Notes under the pieces: generated by a model
The model's input: the letters and a program-made list of their open reading frames with translations, nothing else
The model's database searches: none
Told to the model about the DNA's origin: nothing
Made by a program: the position numbers and the translations under genes
From: an uncultured Bacteroidales bacterium
GTDB taxonomy: Bacteria; Bacteroidota; Bacteroidia; Bacteroidales; Paludibacteraceae
Direction of reading: 5' to 3'
Assembly (NCBI GenBank): GCA_937916355.1
Contig: CALFTM010000073.1
Coordinates: 1 to 35,966, forward strand
Length of the DNA: 35,966 bases
Shown here: in pieces, positions 7,500 through 15,062 of the stretch
Numbering within the stretch: position 1 is the first letter of the stretch
Layout: each line of letters begins with the position of its first letter

Positions 7500-8984
7500 T
7501 TACCATTTGGTGTTGCGCATGTCGCCGGTCTCTTCCAATGTGATGTGCATTTGCAATGCTTTTTGCAAAGACATTGGAGTGTGGCATTTCCCAGCGGAGA
7601 TTTTCAAATAATCCCAAAGTAACTCTTTGTAGTCTGGGTGTACGCAATTTTCGATGATGGTCTCCGCACGTTGGATTGGAGATTTCGCACGCAAGTCTGC
7701 TACTCCCTGTTCCGTCACAATCACCTTCACAGAGTGTTCTGAACTATCCAAGTGGCTCACCATTGGGACAATGGCAGAAATCACCCCTTTCTTAGCGACA
7801 GAAGGGCAAGTGAAGATAGAAAGGAAAGCGTTGCGAGAGAAGTCGGCAGAACCACCCAAACCGTTCATCATCTTCTTTCCGGAAACGTTTGTGCTATTCA
7901 CATTACCGAAGATGTCCACCTCCAAAGCAGTGTTGATGGCGATGACACCCAATCGGCGAACCACCTCAGGGTTGTTGGTGATCTCTTGTGGACGCAACAT
8001 CAGTTTGTCGCGGAAGAAGTCGTAGTCGTTGTAGACATCCATCAAGACATCGTCCGACAGCGTCAGAGAACTTCCGCTGGCAAATGTGATTCTTCCGTTC
8101 TTCATCAAGTCGATAACTGAATTTTGGATTACCTCTGTAAACATTGAGAAGGCAGGGATGTCGTCACATTTTCCAAGAGAGCCCAATACTGCGTTAGCGA
8201 TATTTCCCACACCTGATTGCAGCGGGAGGAATTCTTGTGGGATGATGCCTCTGTGCAGCTCGCTCAATAGGAAGTTGGCAACGTTTTCGCCAATCTTTTC
8301 AGTTACTGCGTCAACAGGAGTGAATGGAGCGATACCGTCCTTCATGTTGGTTTTCACCACGCCCAGCACTTTATTAGGGTCGACTTTCAATGTGGCAGAA
8401 CCGATTTTGTCGTTAGGATTATAAACCGGAATAGCCTTTCTGTAAGGCGGGTTGATCGGTTCGTATAGGTCGTGCATGCCAATGATTTTGGCAGGATGGT
8501 GTTCATTCAGTTCTATGATGATTTTGTCAGCTTTTTCCACCAAAGTCGGGGTGATACCCACAGAGGTCGTCAAGACAATTTCACCATTTTCTGTAATGTC
8601 GGCAGCCTCGATCAATGCGAAGTCCAATTTTCCGAGGAATCCGTAACGAAGGTCTTGCGCCACATGAGAAAGGTGCATGTCGAAGTAGTGTACTTCGCCA
8701 TTGTTGATGGCATCTCTCATGAATTTAGAAGATTGGAACGGGGTACGGAATTGTACTGCCTTTGCGCGAGATAGCGCACCATCAATCTGGTCGCCAGTAG
8801 AACCACCGGTGATCATACCAACTTTGAACTCGTTCCCTTTGCTGTGTTCCTCTTCGGCGCGTTTCGCCAACGCCTCAGGAACAGCCTTCACTGTTCCTAC
8901 AGAAGAGAAACCTCCAATTCCAATCACGTCGCCGTTTTTGATGTACGACGCTGCTTCTTCAGCAGAGATAAATCTGTATGCCAT
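7500..8984 (-). CDS. Acetyl-CoA hydrolase/transferase family CoA-transferase (succinyl-CoA:acetate type), 494 aa
   Basis: This cytosolic enzyme moves coenzyme A between acyl-CoA and a carboxylic acid. The closest known role is succinyl-CoA:acetate CoA-transferase, used by fermenting anaerobes to make acetate. The family is shown by IGIGGFSSVG near residue 21, the QSGVGNIANAV segment at 256-266, the catalytic glutamate E284 in FTEVIQN (equivalent to the active-site Glu of AarC/Cat1-type enzymes), and the GLGGSADF glycine loop further on. The length (494) fits the family. Substrate preference (acetate, propionate or butyrate) cannot be read from sequence. The gene is alone between a promoter-like site at 9120-9127 and its terminator. 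Confidence 0.9.
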   Translation of the reverse strand: MAYRFISAEEAASYIKNGDVIGIGGFSSVGTVKAVPEALAKRAEEEHSKGNEFKVGMITGGSTGDQIDGALSRAKAVQFRTPFQSSKFMRDAINNGEVHYFDMHLSHVAQDLRYGFLGKLDFALIEAADITENGEIVLTTSVGITPTLVEKADKIIIELNEHHPAKIIGMHDLYEPINPPYRKAIPVYNPNDKIGSATLKVDPNKVLGVVKTNMKDGIAPFTPVDAVTEKIGENVANFLLSELHRGIIPQEFLPLQSGVGNIANAVLGSLGKCDDIPAFSMFTEVIQNSVIDLMKNGRITFASGSSLTLSDDVLMDVYNDYDFFRDKLMLRPQEITNNPEVVRRLGVIAINTALEVDIFGNVNSTNVSGKKMMNGLGGSADFSRNAFLSIFTCPSVAKKGVISAIVPMVSHLDSSEHSVKVIVTEQGVADLRAKSPIQRAETIIENCVHPDYKELLWDYLKISAGKCHTPMSLQKALQMHITLEETGDMRNTKW

Positions 8985-9119
8985 TTCTTTCTTTATATTG
9001 TGTTTATGTCAAAAATCGTCATTACCTACTTTGTTTCGCGGAATTATCGTCCGCTGTTTTGCCTGTTTTTTTTCCTCTGGTCGAGTAGACGAACGAAAGG
9101 AAAACGGCTGAAAACTGTG

Positions 9120-9127
9120 CAAATGTA
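9120..9127 (-). promoter_or_regulatory. Promoter -7 element for the CoA-transferase gene
   Basis: The minus strand reads TACATTTG, a full TAnnTTTG match. No clear TTG is found 19-21 nt further upstream, so the -33 part is weak. If used, the leader would be about 130 nt. Confidence 0.4.
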
Positions 9128-9240
9128 CAAAAAAAAACTTAAATAGGATTGAAAGTGAGATAAAAAGGTTGGTTTTAGTGTTCAAATCGTTTCTTTTGAG
9201 GTTGAGAAGATGTTTGATACATATATAATATAAAAAGTCG

Positions 9241-9270
9241 TTGTAATTCGTCAAATTTTTCGTAACTTTG
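9241..9270 (+). promoter_or_regulatory. Promoter of the holB-malQ gene run
   Basis: TTG at 9241-9243, a 19-nt spacer and TAACTTTG at 9263-9270 give a complete match to the Bacteroidota housekeeping consensus. The predicted start near 9277 leaves a leader of about 34 nt before holB. Confidence 0.75.
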
Positions 9271-9310
9271 TACGATGATAGTTTTCATAAGTAAAATGGA
9301 CTGAAAAACA

Positions 9311-10432
9311 ATGCGTTTTAAGGATGTATATGGTCAATTGAGATTGAAGGAGTCACTCATCAAGGCGGTGAATGGCAATCGGCTTCCTCATGCGCTATTG
9401 TTTCATGGTCCGCAAGGCTGCGGAAAGTTGGCGATGGCATTGGCGTTAGCGCAATATGTCAATTGTCCGCATCGGACGGAGGAGGATTCTTGTGGTGAGT
9501 GTCCGTCGTGCATTCAGATGCAAAAACTGGTGCATCCAGACCTGCACTTCGCTTTTCCGATCACTCGTTCAAAGGATAGCATCACTTGTGATAATTACTT
9601 GGCTCAATGGCGTGAACGTGTGTTGCAATCGCCCTATTTCGATTTGGGGCAGTGGGAGCAGTGCATCAGTCAGGACAAGAAGCAGAGCATGATTTATGCG
9701 AATGAGAGTGATGAGATTATAAAAAAACTGAATGTCAAATCATACCAGTCTGAGTACAAAATCATGGTGATTTGGTTGCCGGAGCGAATGATGAACGATG
9801 TATGTGCCAACAAGCTTTTGAAGATTATCGAAGAACCGCCATCTAAAACGCTCTTCATTTTGGTGAGCGACGAGGCGGAGAAGTTGTTGCTGACGATTAC
9901 TTCCCGGACACAGCGTTTCTTCGTGCCTCCTCTGTTGGAGTCTGATTTGTCGGATGCGCTAAGTAAGGAGTCGGACATTGCGCCGGACGAGTTGGCGTAT
10001 TTGTCGCACGTCTCCAACGGAAGTTTGACGAAGGCGATGGAGCTTCATCATGCGTATGAGTCGGAGAATGAGAATCACAACCTTTTCGTGCAGGTGATGC
10101 GTTATTGCTATGCGAGAAAGGTGAAGGAGTTGAAGATGTGGGCGGAGTCGATTGGTATGGCTGGGAAGAAAGAGCAACTCTCTTTCTTGCGGTATGCGCA
10201 GAAGACTGTGCGGGAGAATTTCATATTCAACTTGCAAGTATCGCAACTCAACTACCAGTCGAGGGAGGAAGCTGCCTTCTCACAGAAGTTCGCGCCGTTC
10301 ATCAATGAGCGTAACATTTCGGGTTTCCTGTCGGAGCTGGAATTGTCGGAGCGTCATGTTGAGCAGAATGTTCAGGCGAAGATTGTCTTTTTCGATTTGG
10401 CGTTGAAGATCGCCGTGCTGATTCGGAAATGA
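9311..10432 (+). CDS. holB: DNA polymerase III subunit delta' (clamp-loader ATPase family), 373 aa
   Basis: Delta' is part of the clamp loader that opens the beta sliding clamp and places it on primed DNA. The N-terminal AAA+ fold shows a Walker-A-like loop GPQGCGKL at 33-40 with Leu where active ATPases have Thr/Ser, fitting the weak or absent ATPase activity of delta'. A four-cysteine zinc site follows (C52, C61, C64, C67). The HPD motif, the KLLKIIEEPPSKTLFIL segment and TSRTQR (in place of the SRC motif) are characteristic. It is the first gene of a plus-strand run, followed after 63 bp by the ricT-like gene. Confidence 0.93.
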   Translation: MRFKDVYGQLRLKESLIKAVNGNRLPHALLFHGPQGCGKLAMALALAQYVNCPHRTEEDSCGECPSCIQMQKLVHPDLHFAFPITRSKDSITCDNYLAQWRERVLQSPYFDLGQWEQCISQDKKQSMIYANESDEIIKKLNVKSYQSEYKIMVIWLPERMMNDVCANKLLKIIEEPPSKTLFILVSDEAEKLLLTITSRTQRFFVPPLLESDLSDALSKESDIAPDELAYLSHVSNGSLTKAMELHHAYESENENHNLFVQVMRYCYARKVKELKMWAESIGMAGKKEQLSFLRYAQKTVRENFIFNLQVSQLNYQSREEAAFSQKFAPFINERNISGFLSELELSERHVEQNVQAKIVFFDLALKIAVLIRK

Positions 10433-10495
10433 TGAGGAGAACAATATTATTTGAGAGATAACGTAAATAAGATATAAATTCAAGAAATTGACTAT

Positions 10496-12061
10496 ATGAG
10501 TATAAATGAAGGCTGCAAAATGAATACAAGAGGTTGCAGCAAAAGAACAGATCAGAAGTTGGACACGTTCGATTGGCTGTGCGACATACCGGAGTCTTCC
10601 AGTGCGACGGACCTTGTGGAGGTGACGTTCAAGAATACCCGAAAGGGATATTACCGAAACACAAATGAGTTGGCGTTGGAGAAAGGGGATATCGTTGCGG
10701 TGGAGTCATCTCCCGGTCATGACATCGGAACGGTCTCCATGACAGGACAGTTGGTGCTGGCGCAGATGAAGAAGTATCATGTAGACCAGAGCCGAACAGA
10801 GATAAAACGAATCTACAGGAAAGTGCGCCCAAACGACATGGAGCGTTACGAGGAGGCGAAGGCGAGGGAGCATGAGACGATGTTGAGGGCTCGTAAAATC
10901 GCAGAGGATTTGAGGCTAAATATGAAAATCGGAGATGTGGAGTATCAGGGGGATGGCAACAAGGCTATTTTCTACTATATCGCCGACGAGCGCGTCGATT
11001 TCCGTGAACTTATCAAGGTGTTGGCGGATGCCTTTCATGTGCGCATTGAAATGAAGCAGATTGGTGCGCGTCAGGAGGCCGGACGCATTGGGGGAATTGG
11101 ACCTTGCGGTAGGGCATTGTGTTGTTCAAGTTGGATGACCAAGTTCAGTTCTGTAGCGACCAGTTCGGCTCGTTATCAGGAGATTTCCCTCAATCCGCAG
11201 AAGTTGGCAGGTCAGTGTGCCAAACTTAAATGTTGTCTGAATTTTGAGATTGACGCATACGTAGAGGCGCAAAAACAGTTGCCAGATAGAAACATCCCTT
11301 TGGAGACTTTGGATGCTACTTTTTACCACTTTAAGACTGATGTCTTTAGTGGGGTGATGCAATACTCCTCTTCTCCTAAAATGGCAGCCAATATCGTTTC
11401 TATCCCGGTAGAGCGTGTCAGGGAGATAATCGCATTGAATAGCCAAGGCATCAAAGTAGACTCTCTATTGGAGAGTTCTGGTGAAGAAAAGCATGTGATT
11501 GATTACGAAAATGTGGTTGGTCAAGATAGTCTCACCCGTTTTGATAAGAAAAAGAAAAAGAAGAAAGACAAATCGGGCAAGGGCAATGCGAATGTGACGA
11601 ATGCGAATGCTAATCAGCAGGAGAGCGAGGAAAACAGAGAGAACGACTCGAATAATCTTTCTGCAGAGGGAACGGCAGAGCGACAGGATAACAACCGCCG
11701 AAACAACAACCGCAACCGCCGAAACAACAACCGAGATCGTCGTCAGGGCAATATGAACAACTCTTACCAAGAGGGAAGAGGTGGTTTGCCGCAGCAGGGT
11801 GGTGATATGCCACAAAACGAGCGGTGGGAAAATCGGAATAATCGTCAGAATGATGGTCGTCAGAATGATAATCGTCAGAATGATGGTCGGAATTTCAACC
11901 GCAACAATCCTAATATGCAGAGGGGTGAAGGCGGTGGCCGCAACGATGGAAGAGGTGGCCGCAACAATCGTCGCCCTAATGGGGGTAGAAACAACCGCCG
12001 CCCGGAAAACGGACAGCAGATGAATAACAACCAATCAAACAGACCGCAAGAAAATGAGTAG
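10496..12061 (+). CDS. ricT: PSP1-domain protein of the RicT/YaaT type with a long Asn/Arg-rich tail, 521 aa
   Basis: RicT (YaaT) of Bacillus works in a complex that carries Fe-S clusters and affects RNA processing; the role in Bacteroidota is not established. Here residues about 37-270 form the conserved core: LVEVTFKNTRKGYYRN, KGDIVAVESSPGHDIGTVSMTG, and the cysteine cluster C204, C209, C210, C241, C246, C247 within GIGPCGRALCC and QCAKLKCCLNFE. From 351 a lysine run starts a low-complexity tail rich in Asn, Arg, Gly and Gln, with short internal repeats, which may bind RNA (inference). An alternative ATG at 10520 would remove eight residues; the upstream ATG is kept but is uncertain. It overlaps gldH by 8 bp, which implies translational coupling. 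Confidence 0.85.
   Translation: MSINEGCKMNTRGCSKRTDQKLDTFDWLCDIPESSSATDLVEVTFKNTRKGYYRNTNELALEKGDIVAVESSPGHDIGTVSMTGQLVLAQMKKYHVDQSRTEIKRIYRKVRPNDMERYEEAKAREHETMLRARKIAEDLRLNMKIGDVEYQGDGNKAIFYYIADERVDFRELIKVLADAFHVRIEMKQIGARQEAGRIGGIGPCGRALCCSSWMTKFSSVATSSARYQEISLNPQKLAGQCAKLKCCLNFEIDAYVEAQKQLPDRNIPLETLDATFYHFKTDVFSGVMQYSSSPKMAANIVSIPVERVREIIALNSQGIKVDSLLESSGEEKHVIDYENVVGQDSLTRFDKKKKKKKDKSGKGNANVTNANANQQESEENRENDSNNLSAEGTAERQDNNRRNNNRNRRNNNRDRRQGNMNNSYQEGRGGLPQQGGDMPQNERWENRNNRQNDGRQNDNRQNDGRNFNRNNPNMQRGEGGGRNDGRGGRNNRRPNGGRNNRRPENGQQMNNNQSNRPQENE
11693..11887 (+). repeat. Short tandem repeats in the ricT tail
   Basis: Two 21-bp-spaced copies of an AACCGCCGAAACAACAACC unit start at 11693 and 11714. 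Three 15-bp units beginning CGTCAGAATGAT run from 11843 to 11887, encoding RQNDG, RQNDN and RQNDG. These suggest that the tail changes length by slippage. Confidence 0.75.
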
Positions 12062-12536
12062 TATCGAAAAGATTTTTTCATGTGGATTGTCGTTCCTGCT
12101 CGTGCTTTTGGTCGGGTGTGGCGAACCATCCGTTTTTCATGATGTGAAAGTGGTGGATGAGAAGGGTTGGCACAAGGATAGCATGGTCTCTTTTGAATAC
12201 GATGCGACAGATACGACGACCACCTACGACCTTGTTATTGATATTCGACACTCGTCGGACTATAGCTATAAGAACTTTTGGCTTTTTGTTCGCAGTGAGG
12301 CTCCGGACGGGAAAAGTTATACCGACACGTTGGAATGTGTGTTGGCGGACAATTACGGAAATTGGATAGGGAAGTCGACAGGTTCGCTTTATGAATTGCC
12401 GGTAATGTTCATGCCGACGACGAAGTTTCCTCGGACGGGGAAGTTCCGTTTTGATTTATACCAAGGTATGCGCAACGACATACTACAGGGGATTCATGAA
12501 ATGGGCTTTCGGATAGAAAAGAGTAAAGATAAATAA
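12054..12536 (+). CDS. gldH: Gliding-motility lipoprotein GldH, 160 aa
   Basis: GldH is a lipoprotein needed for gliding in Flavobacterium and also present in many non-gliding Bacteroidota; its biochemical role is unclear. A lipoprotein signal ends in LVGC with the lipid-attachment cysteine at C22. The mature part contains features typical of the family: an early F-H-D segment, a central beta-rich region (YDLVIDIRHSSDY, NFWLFV) and a C-terminal FDLYQGMRNDILQGIHEMGFRIEK segment. Its ATG overlaps the end of the ricT-like gene (ATGAGTAG), and trmB follows 13 bp after the stop. The presence of gldH fits the T9SS cargo genes elsewhere in the window. Confidence 0.88.
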   Translation: MSSIEKIFSCGLSFLLVLLVGCGEPSVFHDVKVVDEKGWHKDSMVSFEYDATDTTTTYDLVIDIRHSSDYSYKNFWLFVRSEAPDGKSYTDTLECVLADNYGNWIGKSTGSLYELPVMFMPTTKFPRTGKFRFDLYQGMRNDILQGIHEMGFRIEKSKDK

Positions 12537-12549
12537 AAGTAGAGCAGAG

Positions 12550-13305
12550 ATGGGAAAAAACAAATTGGCGAAATTTAAGGATATGGATGAGTTCCCTCAC
12601 GTATTCCAATATACGTTTTCTGCCTTACAAGAGGGGAAAGAACCATTTCCGTTGAAAGGAAAGTGGAATGCCTTTTTTGGCAACGACAATCCGATAGTTT
12701 TGGAGTTGGGTTGTGGAAAGGGAGAGTACACCGTTTCTTTGGCGGAGATTTATCCTGACAAGAATTTCATCGGAGTAGACATAAAGGGGGCGAGGATGTG
12801 GACTGGCGCAAAATCTTCTTTCCAGAAGGGTATGAAGAATGTGGCGTTCATTCGTACGAACATTGAAATCATACCGGAGTTTTTTGCTGAAAATGAGGTT
12901 TCAGAGATTTGGATCACCTTCCCTGACCCGCAAATGAAGAAGGTGCGTAAGCGACTCACCTCAACGCGTTTCATGGAGCTTTATCAGCAATTCCTAAAAC
13001 CGTGCGGAATCGTCCATTTGAAGACGGATAGCAATTTCCTTTTCCAATATACTTGTGAGATGCTGAAAGCCAACGATTATAATGTTCCTTTTCGGAATGA
13101 TGATTTGTATCATTCGGACTTTGCAGATGACAAGATATTATCTATAAAGACCGCCTACGAAGAGCAGTGGTTGAGCAGAGGTCTGACCATCAAGTATATC
13201 ACTTTTGAGTTGGCGCACAAAGACTCCTTTATAGAACCGGATGTGGAGATAGAATATGATAGTTACAGAAGTTATAACCGTACCCGGAGGGGGAATGGAG
13301 AATGA
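12550..13305 (+). CDS. trmB: tRNA (guanine-46-N7)-methyltransferase TrmB, 251 aa
   Basis: TrmB uses S-adenosylmethionine to methylate G46 in the variable loop of tRNAs. The SAM-binding motif I is ELGCGKGEYT, followed by FIGVDIKGARMW. The family motif WITFPDPQMKKVRKRL appears in the middle, and HLKTDSNFLFQYT marks the later catalytic core. The length is slightly longer than the average bacterial TrmB, mainly at the N-terminus, as usual in Bacteroidota. It sits 13 bp after gldH in the same run of genes. Confidence 0.95.
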   Translation: MGKNKLAKFKDMDEFPHVFQYTFSALQEGKEPFPLKGKWNAFFGNDNPIVLELGCGKGEYTVSLAEIYPDKNFIGVDIKGARMWTGAKSSFQKGMKNVAFIRTNIEIIPEFFAENEVSEIWITFPDPQMKKVRKRLTSTRFMELYQQFLKPCGIVHLKTDSNFLFQYTCEMLKANDYNVPFRNDDLYHSDFADDKILSIKTAYEEQWLSRGLTIKYITFELAHKDSFIEPDVEIEYDSYRSYNRTRRGNGE

Positions 13306-13341
13306 TTAAAAAAATATAATAAAAAAACACTTTCGTAAAAC

Positions 13342-14313
13342 ATGGATATTAAAGAACTTCAATCGTATATCATTGGCGAGATTGATAAGCTAAATTGGGA
13401 GATTGACCCTAAGAATCTATATGCCCCTATCAAGTATGTTTTGTCGTTAGGGGGAAAGCGCATTCGTCCGCTTAGTGCGTTGATGGCGTGCGAACTATTT
13501 TCAGGAGATGTGCAGCGTGCGTTAAAACCTGCGCTTGCTTTGGAGGTTTTCCATAATTTCACTCTTTTGCATGATGACATCATGGATCGTGCCGAGGTGA
13601 GAAGAGGGAAGCCATGTGTGCATGTGAAGTGGGATGACAGTACTGCGATTTTGTCGGGTGATGCGATGCTCATCAAATCATACCAGTTGTTGGAACAGTG
13701 TGATCCTGCTATTCTCCCCCAACTTCTGCCTTTGTTCTCTCGTACGGCGGCAGAGGTCTGTGAAGGACAGCAATATGATATGGACTTTGAGGGTCGTTTG
13801 GATGTTTCTGTTGCGGAGTATATCGAGATGATTCGGTTGAAGACTGCTGTGTTGTTGGCCGCTGCGCTGAAGGTCGGTGCCATCTGTGGCGGCGCAGGAG
13901 AGTTGGATGCGCAGGCTCTTTATGAGTTTGGAATCGGAATTGGAATCGCTTTCCAGTTGAAAGATGATTTGTTGGATGTCTATGGAGACACAAAAGATTT
14001 CGGGAAAGAGATTGGAGGAGACATTTGTTGCAACAAAAAGACCTTCTTGCTGATTAGTGCGATGCAGAAGGCGGAAGGAGACGACAAAGAGGAGTTGATG
14101 AAGTGGATTACTGCAAAGGAATTCAACAGAGGCGAAAAGGTTGCGGCGGTAACAGACATATATGATAAGTTACACCTGCGTTCGCTGACTGAGATGAAGA
14201 TGCAAGAGTACTACGAGCAGGCGATTGAGGCTTTGCGCAGAGTGGGGCGTTCGGAAGCCGAGAAAGAGAAATTATACCAATTGGCTGAAAGGTTGATTCA
14301 TCGAATTAGTTAA
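13342..14313 (+). CDS. Trans-polyprenyl diphosphate synthase, 323 aa
   Basis: This enzyme condenses isopentenyl diphosphate with an allylic starter to build a long prenyl chain, probably the side chain of menaquinone. The GGKRIRP motif is at 38-44, the first aspartate-rich motif DDIMD at 78-82 and the second, DDLLD, at 208-212, followed by YGD. The bulky residues before the first motif suggest a medium or long-chain product but do not fix the length. It lies 36 bp after trmB and 11 bp before an unknown gene, consistent with co-transcription. Confidence 0.93.
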   Translation: MDIKELQSYIIGEIDKLNWEIDPKNLYAPIKYVLSLGGKRIRPLSALMACELFSGDVQRALKPALALEVFHNFTLLHDDIMDRAEVRRGKPCVHVKWDDSTAILSGDAMLIKSYQLLEQCDPAILPQLLPLFSRTAAEVCEGQQYDMDFEGRLDVSVAEYIEMIRLKTAVLLAAALKVGAICGGAGELDAQALYEFGIGIGIAFQLKDDLLDVYGDTKDFGKEIGGDICCNKKTFLLISAMQKAEGDDKEELMKWITAKEFNRGEKVAAVTDIYDKLHLRSLTEMKMQEYYEQAIEALRRVGRSEAEKEKLYQLAERLIHRIS

Positions 14314-14324
14314 TATTGTAGACA

Positions 14325-15020
14325 ATGCCCTATCGAAGATTACCAAACACGAATCAAGCACGTTTGAGGTCGCTTCAACAAGCGGTAGAGATGGGTAATA
14401 CAGCGGAAGTCTACAATCTTGCATTCTCTTATGAGTTGTGGGAAAATGCGAAGGCGATGCTTGTGAAGTATCAGAAGGCCCTTTCAGAAAGTAGGCAGAG
14501 TTGTGAAAACCAATTCTCAAAAAGCAGGAAACTACAAGAGGATGAGCGAAAGGCTCGCTTGTACGTCTCCCATTTTATTCAAACACTCAACATGTGCGTG
14601 TTGCGTGGTGAAATAAAGACGGAACATAAGTTGTTGTATGAGTTAGACCCGGAGGATTTCTCCGTGCCAGACCTCAATTCGGACGAGAACCTTATTTTGT
14701 GGGGGAAGCGTGTCATCGAAGGTGAACGCAAGCGAACCATGCAGGGAGGCATTCCGATCTATAATCCAACCATCGCCAATGTGCGTGTCTTCTATGATAC
14801 GTTCCTTGATGGCTACAATAGGCAAAAGGTGTTGCAGAACAATACCGCCCGTTGTATTGATAATGTTTCGATATTGAATAAGGAGGTCGACCAGCTGATT
14901 CTCGGCATTTGGGATGAAGTGGAAAAAAAATATAGCGAATTACCCCTGAAGGAGAAAATCAACAGTTGTCGGGAGTATGGCCTTGTCTATTATTATAGGA
15001 AAGGAGAAAAGAGAGAGTGA
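14325..15020 (+). CDS. Uncharacterised cytosolic protein, 231 aa
   Basis: I do not recognise a named domain. The protein opens MPYRRLPNT, has no signal peptide or membrane segment, and is rich in charged residues. Residues about 10-110 are predicted mostly helical, including a Lys/Glu/Gln-rich stretch that could form a coiled coil. The second half includes a P-I-Y-N-P-T-I-A-N-V segment followed by aromatic residues. It begins 11 bp after the polyprenyl synthase stop and ends 42 bp before malQ, so it is very likely a translated gene of the operon. I have a general impression that similar proteins occur across Bacteroidales, but no function can be given. Confidence 0.8.
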   Translation: MPYRRLPNTNQARLRSLQQAVEMGNTAEVYNLAFSYELWENAKAMLVKYQKALSESRQSCENQFSKSRKLQEDERKARLYVSHFIQTLNMCVLRGEIKTEHKLLYELDPEDFSVPDLNSDENLILWGKRVIEGERKRTMQGGIPIYNPTIANVRVFYDTFLDGYNRQKVLQNNTARCIDNVSILNKEVDQLILGIWDEVEKKYSELPLKEKINSCREYGLVYYYRKGEKRE

Positions 15021-15062
15021 TGATTAGGAGGGGCGGTTTAAACTAAAAAAAATTGAAAGCGT

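Larger units (their letters stand above)
8985..9310. other. Divergent promoter region between the CoA-transferase and holB
   Basis: This 326-bp region separates two divergently transcribed genes and holds a promoter for each (9120-9127 minus, 9241-9270 plus). Short open frames cross it on both strands but have no recognisable product and overlap the promoters. No RNA gene was recognised. Confidence 0.6.

Noticed and set aside
9009..9254. 81-codon minus-strand frame between the CoA-transferase and holB
   Set aside because: It covers the promoters of both flanking genes, is low-complexity (Lys/Phe/Asn) and matches nothing recognisable.
11465..12034. 189-codon minus-strand frame rich in Val/Ile opposite the ricT tail
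   Set aside because: It is the complement of the low-complexity Asn/Arg tail; the hydrophobic composition is a by-product and no start context exists.
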